Shown here in pieces: positions 50,601-61,700 of a stretch of 64,000 bases of DNA (its first letter is position 1; each line of letters starts with the position of its first letter). Under the pieces are notes generated by a model. That model did no database searches. It was not told the DNA's origin and saw only the letters and a program-made list of their open reading frames with translations. Origin of the DNA: Brienomyrus brachyistius (taxonomy: Eukaryota > Chordata > Actinopteri > Osteoglossiformes > Mormyridae); contig NC_064534.1 in the NCBI RefSeq assembly GCF_023856365.1, positions 7,460,536 through 7,524,535 of the forward strand. Reading direction: 5' to 3'. A program made the position numbers and the translations under genes.

Positions 50601-51453
50601 CCATTGCCATTGTCCACCAGGTTCCTGGTGTACCTAGAACACACAGAAGATGTGAGGTGAGCGTAGACATCTGACAATATTTCAGCCGATGTGCAGATCA
50701 ACAAGATAAAAAGGTGGGTTGGGGGGTGAAAAATCCCAGTGTTGACGTGACCATATTCACGAGCGCTGGCTTGTCGCCAGGGGCAACAGACAGCCTTGAG
50801 GGACAGCTGGGATGTGACGGTCATCCAGATAAACACCCGTAAGCAGACGATTATCATTCTGCAGTAGTAGCTACTGACTTGAATTCCGCACTGTTTTCCT
50901 GATCTGAAAACATGATGGCCAGCATTGTTTCCTTTAGCAAGTGTTGCAGAACATCTGATTATCTACAGTTTACTTCCACCGAATTGTTATGGAGTAGCCT
51001 TATTGGGAACTCTACAAAATATATATATTTATATCAATATACTGCAAAATATACATTTCACGATTCAGGGAAAAAGTTCCAAATGTATTCCAGATTGAAA
51101 AATTTCTAATATTCAACACTGACCCTGGTTGGTAATCATATCTTTGTTGCAGCCACTGTTAATTGTCTAAATGTTTTAAAAATCCAATCATACGTACATA
51201 TTAGATCCTATCCGTGGCAGCTCAGGGTTGGCGAGTACCCCAGATGGAATGCCAGGCCATCACAGGACACAGGTAATTTAAAGATGCCATTTCAACTAAC
51301 TGCACGCCTTTGGGCTGCAGGCTGACATCGGAGTGTCCCTATAGCCCAGGAACAAACTACATACACATGGAGCAAACGTAGGATCTGAACCTCCAGCCTG
51401 GGAGGGGCAAGGAAATAATGTACATGTGTTAAAATGATGTATAATTTCAATAT

Positions 51454-51489
<36 letters not shown>

Positions 51490-53943
51490 CCATAGTACAC
51501 TGCCAGAAAAAAAGGACCAGTTTGTACCTTTGAGGGTACAATTACTTGGCTGGGGCTGTACCCTCAAGGGTCTGCCAATTGTACCCTAGCTTTAGGTAAA
51601 TGTACCATTTAGTCTAATTTAAGGAATGGACTCTGTCAAACATTGTTTCTTCCATTGGTACATTAATGTACTTTGTACCGTGAGGAAACGGCAGCAGGAC
51701 TGTATGCTTTGTTCTGACAGCACATGCTGGCCGTTCACATACACAGACAATCTGGAAACCCCCATTCACCTGAGCATGGTTTCTGACTGTGGGGGCAAAC
51801 TGAGGCTCCTGGAGGAAACCTCGCGACAAGACTGGGAGTACATCCAAACTCCACGCACATGCAGGCAGGGCGGAGACCCGAACCCTAGTTCCAGATGCGA
51901 TTCTATATAATAAACGTATTAAGTTCATTCACAACAATTCCCGACCAATCCAGAGCCTGTTATGGTCAGCCAAATGTCACTCTTGGTCCTGAGTATGCTA
52001 ACTTAATGGGAACTGCGATCACATTCAACCCGAACAAACACTTTACACTTTGTCTCCAGCTCCCCACCTCCATCTGTAAATTAACAGGACAGCTGAGAGA
52101 TTCCTTAGGGACATTAGAGTGACGATGTTACGTCACCGCTCGTTATACACACTCCAAGCCCAGAGGTGTTTAAAGAAGACGCTAACATAGTAAAATTCAT
52201 TACATCAGCAGGTTAGAAAGGTTTCATTCTTTAGTCAGAGTCTCTTCTGGGGCGTTTTTGATTGTCATTTAGTTTATTCTCTTATTTCTGTTCTTTAGTC
52301 CCTGTTCTCGGGTTCACATCACACTTACGCCTTTTCATCATGAAAAGGATTACTATGGATTTTCTTCCTTTCTACTTCGGATCTCTTTTACCCAAGCATC
52401 AGACAAAAAAAAAAGATTTTTCCGTGTTACCTAATCCGATCGCAGACTGACAGCAGCTCCCTCACAACAGATTACGCCCTAGTAAAAGTTATGATCGTAT
52501 TAATGTATTTGAGTTTGGGACAAAATGTTTTAAGCTTCTATCCAGAAAAGTCGACCACGCTTTCAGGCAGATTTTTGACATTGTTCAAGTAGCATACGGA
52601 TGATCAAGGCAAACACTGAGCTCACACCCTGGTAGAAATGTTAAGATGTCAGTGGGCAGAGCCCTGAACATGAAGAGGTTCGGCACGCATAGCCTTACGT
52701 CTTTGACACCTGTCACCGTCTCTCACGTTCATTGAAAAACAATGACTTTCCTTTCAATAAACATGCAACTGCTGATTGGTACAAACACCATGTATCTGAG
52801 AGGAAGTACTATACAGACTGATTACAAAGCTTCTTGTACAAACTTAGGTGTAAAGATATTACATATCAGCATAGGAGTCTCTGTTTATTTGCTTGAGTGT
52901 GATTGAAAAAAAAGTCAGCGGGACATGTTGAGGCAGCGAGAGGAGGTGTAAGCATGCCGCAGCAACCTCCACTCCTTCCCAGGTAATGTCGCACAGATTG
53001 CTTCGCAATGTCCCCAGGGGCACCGGCGCATCAGCGTCGCATTATTTTAAGCAGTTCCGCGGGTGTGGGCGCGGACCGAGGCTCCGATTGGTGCGCTGGT
53101 CCCCACCCTCGGCAGCCTCTTCCAATAAAAACCCGTCGGAAAACACTCTCCACAACTCAACAGTGCCCCCATCGATCTTGTTTTGATGCTTGCATTAACA
53201 CATCCTCCAAAAACTAATATTAAAAGTACTACCTTTCTATATCACATTTTTTTTCATGAAACCACTACAATTAAACTGTAATGCCTTATACTAAATTTTT
53301 TTGGGGTTAGATGTTAAGCCGGTTATATTATGCATAAATCACAAAAAAATCAGTTTAATTGGGATAATATAACTTATTTGTAAAACAAATTACAAGAAAA
53401 CTAATAAATCAGAACTTTGAACACGACTTCTTTATTTTTTGTAATCTTATGCAAATAATTAAATAAACGATGACAGGCACAATTAAATGTGCATCACTTA
53501 TTTATTAATAGTTATTTTCCCGTCTCACCATAAAAAAACTGGCATTTCATTTTTTTCGTTTAAAGTAATATATCTTTTTTTCAGTTTTTTCAGTTTTGAA
53601 GTTACATAACTTGCCATTACGTGGCACTAAAAAAGTTTTCAAAAAATAAATAACAATCCCGGTAAAAAGTAATCCATTTTCAAAATTACACTATATGCTT
53701 GCATATAAATTGCATCCCTTTGTTTTAAATCGTTAAAAATAAAACAATAACTGCGGAGAACAGCAATATTTACCTGTACTGGTCAAATTTGGCAAACTTC
53801 ATCCATTCCTGCGGATTACTTTCATAGGCTTCCATTATAGTCTGCACTTCTTCGACGTTCACGCTGTCACTCGAAAAGATCTGATGCAAAATTTTGATCA
53901 GATCATCCAGAGTTTGCGGTTTTGTCACTTCGGTTTGCTCCAT
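47633..53943 (-). CDS. cdo1: cdo1, cysteine dioxygenase type 1
   Basis: Cysteine dioxygenase is the cytosolic non-haem iron enzyme that oxidises L-cysteine to cysteine sulfinic acid, the first step to taurine and sulfate. The exons are 53774-53943, 50556-50633, 49521-49678, 48988-49157 and 47633-47662. They total 606 nt, or 201 aa plus stop, with all phases consistent. The iron ligands are the two His of [10 protein letters not shown] (His86, His88) and the His of GLHRVEN (141 here, 140 in mammals because of a one-residue insertion near 115). The Cys93-Tyr158 pair for the thioether cofactor is present (SHC; HLYSPPF), and Arg60 is kept. Exon 5 is only 30 nt and encodes ETTASQENN. The acceptor of exon 3 has a long pyrimidine (C) run. 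Confidence 0.98.
48231..48365 (+). repeat. short interspersed repeat (MITE-like) in cdo1 intron 4
   Basis: The segments gtgcccaactccagtcctgg, tcatttaacacacctgattc and ggtggaacagggaaagaact are hallmarks of a very common teleost repeat often called a hAT-type non-autonomous element. It lies between cdo1 exons 4 and 5, antisense to the gene. Confidence 0.7.
50215..50470. repeat. possible degenerate interspersed repeat in cdo1 intron 2
   Basis: The parts gcattccagagattcagcgc, gaagagctttgtaggtaata and agtattacttcatatttgaa resemble a frequent teleost repeat. Divergence is high and no terminal structure is visible. Confidence 0.3.
51190..51405 (-). repeat. degenerate GGAT-type repeat in cdo1 intron 1
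   Basis: Reversed motifs are seen: aatgccaggccatcacagga, aaactacatacacatggagc and ggatctgaacctccagcctg. It is a decayed minus-strand copy. Confidence 0.45.
51452..51493. repeat. (CATC)n microsatellite
   Basis: About ten CATC units with one G substitution. It is likely the tail of a minus-strand GGAT-type repeat. Confidence 0.9.
51494..51700. mobile_element. MITE-like element with inverted 'gtaccctcaaggg' motifs
   Basis: The block tttgtacctttgagggtaca is followed by gctgtaccctcaagggtctg, which can pair with it, then ttgtaccctagctttag, and ends near ggtacattaatgtactttgt. This is typical of a common teleost DNA-transposon relic. It is inserted between the (CATC)n tract and the repeat body at 51715-51895, so it probably interrupted that element. 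Confidence 0.4.
51715..51895 (-). repeat. GGAT-type repeat fragment in cdo1 intron 1
   Basis: Reversed motifs match the clean copy at 55432-55757: tctgactgtgggggcaaact, ctcctggaggaaacctcgcg and gtacatccaaactccacgca. It is a minus-strand copy. Confidence 0.55.
52985..53170. promoter_or_regulatory. GC-rich island inside cdo1 intron 1
   Basis: The stretch is GC/CpG-rich in an AT-rich intron (ggggcaccggcgcatcagcg, gttccgcgggtgtgggcgcg). It contains GATTGGTGCG, an inverted CCAAT box, and TTCCAATAAAAACC about 50 bp apart. It may be an enhancer or alternative promoter. No coding exon is seen in it. Confidence 0.25.
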
Positions 53944-53993
53944 TGCTGCACAGCGACACTGAGACTATGTGTAAATTAATTCGCTCTTCTACT

Positions 53994-54002
53994 CTTTATA
54001 TA
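53994..54002 (-). promoter_or_regulatory. cdo1 TATA box
   Basis: On the minus strand the sequence reads TATATAAAG, ending 51 bp upstream of the ATG at 53943. A start site about 30 bp downstream would give a 5' UTR of 20-30 nt. A TATA promoter suits a gene that is strongly regulated in liver. Confidence 0.55.
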
Positions 54003-55431
54003 TTTTTGGGTGAATCGCTTTTGGGCTGTACCAACGTACTGAAGGGTGAATCGCATCATTGTATAAACTGTCAATCACATTATTCCCAAAATAAAGTAAA
54101 GCTAATATATGTATCTAATAGGCAAATGTGACTGTTAGTCTTAATTTATTGTTAATCGAAGAAACTTCTAGTCATGTGGATAAACACAAGAAAATCCCCC
54201 TTGGTCATGGTTCAGTCCGGCGTTATAGTACTCCCCATTAGAATGGACTTGGTTGGCTATGGTCCATCCTTAGGAATACGGGGGGGAACCTCCCTCCCCC
54301 AGCTGTAAAGAAGCGGGAGCCTGCATGTGGAAGGAAAGAAGCCGCATGTTTTCCAGTTGAAAAGAAAGGAATGTGAAGTCTGAACAAATGGGGTATCAAT
54401 TAGTCATGGAAAAAACCGGCAAGGGTTCAAAAGCATTTAAAGTACTATTTAACCAAAGCGTTTAACTATTTTTTTCAAACAACTACAAGGTTGAAACTGA
54501 TATTATTATTCGTTAAATCTGGTCCTTTAACTTATAGACGGTATTTAAATGACGACCAGACACCTACATTTATACATATACCGAAAAGCTTTTCGTAGGA
54601 TTAATGACTTTTTCTCATGTGCGACTATTAGTTCAGTTTTTAATCTGGAATACATTACTGGTCTTTTGAAGGTGAGAAGGGTATCTTAAAATGTCCAATT
54701 TTGTATTTTTCAGTACTTTTATGGAATCCAACCTCAGGCATTTTAACACGCTGTTAAAAAAATAAAGTTATTTATTCATCAGTATATCCATAGTTTTTGC
54801 TAAATGCTGGAATTAAGAACTGTTGTCCATATGTAAAAAATATTCCTCCGTCGACCTTTTAAAATAGCAAGTGTATTCACGTGCGTCTCATAACTGCAGT
54901 AGCCTAACCATCAAGGATTAGATTCCGGCAGTTAGAAAAGAATTGAATTCAATTAACCAAGCAACTGTTATCTGAAAAATATTATAGGCTATTTTTGTTT
55001 ATATCCCATTTACATTTATATATTTCTCGGGTGCTGCTGTCAGAAGCGACATAACTGAGTAAAGGTTTAGGGTCTGAGGGCAGGGCCAAGCATCCATAAA
55101 GCAGTTGGGGTTACCGGCCATTTTGCAAGCTGCCCCAACACTTTTCATACAGCTGATTTTAGCTTCATAATGGAATAACGTAGATTTGCGGTACAAGTTC
55201 ATGAGTGTCGCCAGATGTGTGAGAGCTGGCGGCTCTGTGATGCCCGTCAGAACCAGGTAGTTTTGCTACATCAAAACTTAATTCCTATCATAACGTACTG
55301 GATTTAAAGTAAATGAGTAACGTCGTTTTGTTTACCACATGCTTTTGCCTGCAATTTGTATCCACTATTGGTTGTATTATGCTTTTTACATCATTGATTT
55401 TTTTTTTTACAATAATTGGGATGTGACAATA

Positions 55432-55757
55432 GGTGGCGCAGTGGTTAGCACTGTTGCCTCACACCTCTGGGACCCGGGTTCACATGTGTTTGCATGTTCT
55501 CCCCATGTCGTCGTGGGGTTTCCTCCGGGTACTCCGGTTTCCCCCCACAGTCCAAAAACATGCTGAGGCTAATTGGACTTGCCAAATTGCCAAAAGGTGT
55601 GCATGTGTGAGTGAATGGTGTGTGAGTGTGCCCTGCGATGGGCTGGCCCCCCATCCTGGGTTGTTTTCTGTCTCGTGCCCATTGCTTCCGGGATAGGCTC
55701 CAGACCCCCCCGCGACCCAGTAGGATCAGCGGTTTGGAAAATGGATGGATGGATAGA
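55432..55757 (+). repeat. well-preserved GGAT-tailed short interspersed repeat
   Basis: This is the cleanest copy in the window: ggcgcagtggttagcactgt, tgcctcacacctctgggacc, gtcgtcgtggggtttcctcc, gggtactccggtttcccccc, gccctgcgatgggctggccc, gaccccccgcgacc-like end, and ggtttggaaaatggatggat. It serves as reference for the decayed copies at 1945, 44655, 51190, 51715 and 59503. Confidence 0.85.
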
Positions 55758-57439
55758 TGAGACATTAGGACAAGATTGAAGTGCTTCCCCTAACATTAAT
55801 CCGCATGCAGACTTAACTCAGTATCAGTTTATAGATTCTTAGTAATTCTGTCAGCACGTACGTGATGCAACTCGTGAGCTACATGTGCATCACTGAATGA
55901 TTACGCTGTAATGTGGCACATGGCAGCAGCTGGTTGTGCAATCCGGTGGCCGTCATCCAGGCTCACAGGACTTGCCGTGCCAACTCTGCACTCCCTGCTG
56001 CGAAACAATCTCCTGTGTTTCTTTGTGGTTCTTCTCCAGTTAAACTCGGTTCTGTTCTCGTTTGTTTGTGTCCCATCAACACCCTTCACTGGATGGTATG
56101 AATTTTAGAACCTGGGCCATAACATAGTCCATCTTCGTGAGATGAGGATGTAATTCTTACAAGCAGCTTGCCAAGATAGTAAATCGTATGTTCTTTGGAT
56201 AATATTATATGAATATGTAGGCCTACATATGCAGAACATACAATATTCGTATATACAATATCATATTCATACATATAATGTATACATATATGTATGCCTA
56301 TGGAGATTAGCAAAAACATCCAGGAAATGGTGCGTGTTGTTCTTTTATGCCCCCATCTAAACTTCACGGCACAAATAATGAGTGTTTTCATTATCAAACC
56401 AAGGACCTGTCATCAAAACGCCCTGCGGCCCTTGAAAACTACGATTAGATACTGTAACATATTTAATAATGATCTTACGCCATCTAGTGGACAGAAAGAA
56501 TACACAAGCGTATTTATGTTCAACGGCGAGGTCGAAGACTCAATTCCAAAACAACAACAACAATAATAATAACGATTTATGAAACGGAGTAGGGGTGGGG
56601 TTGATTTTAATGAAAATGAATGAGAACACTATTTAATCTAATTGGTGTATATTTATAGGGTGGGGGGGGGTGTTGCAAAAGGTACAAGTGCATAGAGGAA
56701 GAGTCCCTCTACCGTCGCCCATAGCACAGAATATGACACGCTGGAAAAGACATAGATTAGTCACTGTTACTCTGCAGGCAAACGCCTTCATTTATTTGGT
56801 AAACATTACTGCAGTATGTGGTAGCAGTACAGTTTTTGTGGGCTCTGCGTAAGGTTCATACTAAATCTGGTGATTTGGGAAGCAACAGTGTTTTGGCCAT
56901 GTGTGATTTAAACTACGCTGAGTTCATTTTACAATTTTTAATATTAAGAACACCCTCCCCCCCAAAAAAATAAAAAATAAATAAAAATTATAATAAAACA
57001 AGTGAAAGTATTCCAAAATGCCCATAATTGATTTGCATCTCACAATATTCTATGTTTCAGGATATTTTATTTTCATGCTGTGTACTTTTAAAAATTGTCT
57101 GCACCACATTTACTTTGTTTGCACTGTATGTGCCATGTTTGCCCCTTGTCAGTTTGGTACTATATGCAGTACTACACTATATGTGCTATGTGGAATGAAT
57201 GAAGTCCATCTTAATGTTAAGCTTAAATCTGGCCCATCATAAGTACTGTAGCCTGACCAGGAGACCCTGACCAGGATAAGCAGGTGGAGGTTGGATGGGT
57301 ATTGTAGTCCCTGTTCGCCAAGCTCCGGAAGCTTGGTCTGAATGCACCCCTCTGTGATTGTCTCCTCGACGTTCTCATGTGGTGAGCGGGAGACCCTATA
57401 TTTTGGCTCCCATCACCCTCAGTAATGGTGCTCCTCAAG

Positions 57440-57670
57440 GCAGTGAGTGGCTCAGTGGGCTAAGCCTCTGCGCCTGTGATCAGAAGGATGTTCTTTCAAG
57501 CCTGACCTTGGCGTGTCTGTGGGGCTCTTCAGAAAGGCCATTAACCCCCAGCCCCCCGGGTGCCACGATGGGTGGCTGCCCTTCATGGCCAGGCTCGCTT
57601 CCTTGGAGAGCAAGACTGGGGGGAGGTCAACAGAGAGTTTCCCCATGAGGATCAATGAAAAGTGTCTGTT
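57440..57670 (+). repeat. tRNA-derived SINE
   Basis: The head has A-box-like gagtggctcagtgggctaag and B-box-like tctttcaagcctgacc. A body (ggctcttcagaaaggccatt, aacccccagccccccgggtg) and a 3' end (gaggatcaatgaaaagtgtc) before a TTA run follow. It stands in plus orientation. Confidence 0.55.
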
Positions 57671-57734
57671 ATTATTATTTCTGATTGTGTGACCAAACAC
57701 GGCTAAAAATAAACAGATATGCGGAAGACACAGA

Positions 57735-58335
57735 TTTGATTGTCCTTATTTGTAAAAACTATGAGGAAGCCTTTCGGGATGGGGTGGGCAGTCTGACACA
57801 ATGGTGGCATCTGTGATGACCTCACCCAGTCCAATCATGTACAGACTCAGATATCTAAAGCCAGGCATAGGCTGTACCATCTGTACCAGCTGACGGGGTT
57901 CTAGGTCTCATCAGGCATTCTTAGAACCTCTTACTTGGGAGCATCAGAGAGCCCCCTTACCACGGGAGTCCCAGCCTGGTTTGGTAACTGCTCAGCCTTC
58001 AGGTTTAGCTGAATGATCAGAGTGGCTGCCCCCCCCCACCCCCACCCCCACCCCCCTGCGAGGCTCAGAAAGAGCTTCTACCCTCCAGTTGTCTTTCTGC
58101 TTGATACGGTTTTAATCTAACATTTGCTCCTTACTCACAGACTATGCACGTTATTTGAACCATGTTACACATTTCTGGTCTTTTTTAATTAACTTTCTGT
58201 TTCTTATTTATTGCATATTTATTGTGTTGTTACTTTATGTTTTTATTATGTTTACTATTCGTAATACGGTGGCCTTTCGTTTCACGGCAGGTTATAGTGT
58301 GGTTGCATATCTTACATGTGACAAATAAAACCCTT
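57735..58335 (+). repeat. possible LINE 3' region
   Basis: Unclear coding traces are followed by a C-rich run (58029-58058) and a T/A-rich tail ending tgtgacaaataaaaccc. This resembles the 3' end of a fish non-LTR element. The assignment is tentative. Confidence 0.3.
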
Positions 58336-58574
58336 GGATTTGTATGTGCTTGTGTGCGCTGTGGTGTAGCCTACGCAGGCCATTTGTTCTATACTGCTTA
58401 GGATTGGTTACAGGTTCCCAACGACCCTGACCAGGGTATAGGGCTTGGTCGATGGATGACCGCTCTCCTTTGAAGAGGGCTAGCGAAGGATTCGTCCATT
58501 ATTGAGGCGAATGTCATTTCGAAACGCAGCGCAGGGCCTTACAGCAGGCCGTTAGTCCCACTCGGGCCACCGTA

Positions 58575-58708
58575 GCCTGATTGCGATGACGTGGGCGCTT
58601 CCGGACACTCAGGTGGTAGAGCTGCAGTTCGATCGGAGACCGGAGGGTTAAAGCTTCGCACCGGCCGATCATTTCGCCGCAGCTCCCTCTCCGTCTCCGC
58701 CAAGCAAA
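58575..58708 (+). promoter_or_regulatory. ap3s1 promoter and 5' UTR
   Basis: TGACGT (58587-58592), five bases, then CTTCCGG (58598-58604), an ETS core in reverse orientation, lie about 105-120 bp upstream of the ATG. The stretch is CpG-rich (accggccgatcatttcgccg) and lacks a TATA box. Confidence 0.45.
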
Positions 58709-61700
58709 ATGATTAAAGCCATACTTATATTTAACAACCACGGCAAACCCCGGTTGTCTAAATTCTACGAGCATTATGTGAGTATGGAGGACACGTATAC
58801 CTTGTCCTGGGGGTTGGGTGTCATGCCTGGGAATGAAGTTTGAATTAAGTGTCTGACTCGGTGGGCAGATGCCGATGTGTATCCCGAAGGTACCAGTGCA
58901 TCCTATTCTTATTTGTCGGGAGGTGAAGCAGTGAAGCTTCTGATTGACGCCGCTGTTGGCAAGTTTACTCTGCCTGCCAGCTGGTACTTCTGTTAAACTT
59001 TTCGGCGCTGGTCTGTTACTGGTGCCTGTTCTGAATCATGACTGAGCGACGTATTCCTGGCAAGGTGCTGCTTTTTTGGGTGGGAAATTCAAGGGGAATG
59101 TGAAGTATTTTGCGCTTGAGGTAAAACACGATCCGGGATACGGTAGCGTGATGCCTCCTGTCCCGTATCCCCCTCTGGAAACGTCGGCTTCGCTATCAAT
59201 TATGTACAGGCGCTATATTTACGTGCCATAAAAAATGCATAGGAATTGTGGTAGGTGAAGGTGTAAGCTGCGATGGATGTGGCATCAGCGATGTCCTGTT
59301 CCTACCCTTTATACTGCTCATTACCCATTCGACTCTTCAGCACGCACCGTTTGTAAGCTAACAGTTCTAGTTAGATTGTTAGTAAATGGCTTGAAAATAG
59401 GTGAATCATCCGAAATTCACTTTCCTCTTTAAAAATCATTATTTCGGATGGTTGAAAAGTTCGTTCGCGATGTAATGATCGCGATTTTTATGAGCCAAAG
59501 CCCATCCATCCATCCATCCATCCATCCATCCATCAGTCGCCAGTCCAGTACAGGACAGTGTCACAGGGTTTGCCTGGAGCCTATCCTAGCATTTATTATC
59601 AGTACTATAAAGACCCAGTTACGAGTTGGGTTTTGAAGTTGTTCCCGGTATACAGTTCCTGTCATGGGTGACGTTGCCCGGTGCGGGTTTGTAACCTTTA
59701 TCTCATATTAAATTCAAAATTACAACAGTTTTCAGTTGCATTGCCCTTCCACACTTTGTCTACGTATTTAATACTGCATTGTATTACTGACATTATAGCT
59801 TTTTCAAAGATTTCATAGACCAGTATTACGTTCTGTACCGAAGTTAACACATGCATTTGATCGACATTCATCAATTCTGCTTATATACGTGTGGATCTTG
59901 GAGAACAGTGATTGAAAGCTGTTTGGGCTCTAATTCTGTTTAAGCCCCATGAGCTGCTGGCTTTATATTGTAAACTGTATGAAATGTGTATTTTAACGTG
60001 CAATGTGTACATGTTTAAAATGGCTAATCACATATTCTGTTTCTGTGAAGCTTAATCTTTATTTAAGTGGCATTTTATTAATTTGTATTATTTAATCTGT
60101 ACTAATTATTTTATTGTCTCGTTTTCCTCCGCAAGTGACAAACTAGCTAACTCCTCTTGATATTTTAGCGAATCTATCTTATCTTTAAAGCTGTGCTGAG
60201 CCTTTCAGAAAAACTGACAATTTAAGCTAAATTCTTGTTGTTAATTTTGCCTTTTGAAGTCCAACTAATTTGCAATGATGTGTAAATGCAATTTCATGCT
60301 CCCCGGACACCCAGAGGAGGATGGGGTCCCCTTCCGAGTCTCGGCTCCTCTCAAGGTTTCTTCCTGCTAGGGGGAGTTTTTCCTTGCCACTGTCACCTCA
60401 GGCTTGCTTGGTAGGGTTCTGGCCGGTTAAATGTAAAGTGCTTTGTGACAACGACTGTTGTTAAAAGCACTATATGAATAAAATTGAATTGAATGTCCAC
60501 ACCAAGCAAGAGCACATCTTAGCGGCAGGAAAGATTGTGCTGGGCTCAGGGAGACCCACCGGAGTATTTAATTCGGCTGATCGGCCGGTCCACTTAGACA
60601 GATTAGGCACCTGGACCCTGCAGTGTCTGGGTTTTCAGAGGGACGGCAGGTTAAGGGAGCAGAGGGTGGAGCAGAGGGTGGAGCAGAGGGTGTTGGTGTC
60701 CTGGTGTCTTCAGAAATGGCGGTACGACGTTCTAGCAAAACCTCAGCATCTGTTCCGGAAGCTAGCCTCACCCCTAACGGTTACCCTCCCGGCCTCAGCA
60801 TTTATCCTCGGCTTGTTTCGCTGTGATACGCTTTACTTTATTCAGACTCCTACTTTGAGCTCCTTGCTAGATTCTCTCCTTAGCGACGGTTGTTTCCGAC
60901 TGGAGGTTTTAAGCCATGGTTCTGTCGCTCTCTCTCCCCCCCCCCTCATGAAGTCCTGTCTGGTCACTCATTGGAAGCTCATCTTAGCAGCTCTTGCGCC
61001 TTGGTGGCTCCCTGACAGCTGTATATCTGTGATGATTATCTCTCTGTGTCACTTCGGACAAAAGCATTTGCTAAATAAATAAATGTATGTTTCTTTAGGG
61101 CTCTGGTCCAGGGAGGAATCGTCCTCTCTAATGTCGTTGGTGTGTGTTTACCCTGCCAAGGGTGCGTGTGTGTGTGTCTGACTCTCCCTAGGAGTAAGTA
61201 TGAAAACACATGATATATCCTTAATCCCTGTGGCACTTTCACTACAAGACTGATCTCTTCCCCCCTCAGAATGCATCCATACTATAGCATGGATCTCCCA
61301 CATCCCTGTGCTCGGTGTGTCTCTTTGTGTGCTGGCAATTAAACTGACATGCTGTACAAATGAAATCTCTCTCTGCATTACTAAAACGCTGTAAAGATAA
61401 TGGCACACAGAGGGGATGTTTGAGTCTCAGCTGCCTGAGTAAGAGCTTGTGGTTTAAGAAACGGTGTTTGTCTTGTAGCTAATATAGATGTCAGTGGAGG
61501 GGGGGGGGGACCTTGTGTGTTTTAGCAGGAAACTGAAGCGGATGCTGGCAAATGGACAAGGCGGAGACGAGGTTCGCGTAACGTGTGTAAATGAAGCAGG
61601 GCTCCGGGTCAGCGGTGACGGTCCCTTTGTGCTGGTGCAGGCGTCCTGTCTGTGGCTCTCTCTCAAACCTCACTGTAGCGTTCGTTACAGTAGGCGGGAA

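Larger units (their letters stand above)
53944..58708. other. intergenic region between cdo1 and ap3s1
   Basis: It holds the cdo1 promoter, the ap3s1 promoter, a good GGAT-type repeat copy (55432-55757), a tRNA-SINE (57440-57670), a possible LINE tail (57735-58335) and a G-run (56660-56670). No protein-coding exon is recognised. ATG12, which lies between CDO1 and AP3S1 in human, was not found on either strand among the open frames. Confidence 0.65.

Noticed and set aside
60474..61082. 202-codon plus-strand frame in ap3s1 intron 1
   Set aside because: It starts within the tail of an interspersed repeat, crosses a 12-bp repeat and ends in a SINE tail. No domain is recognisable.
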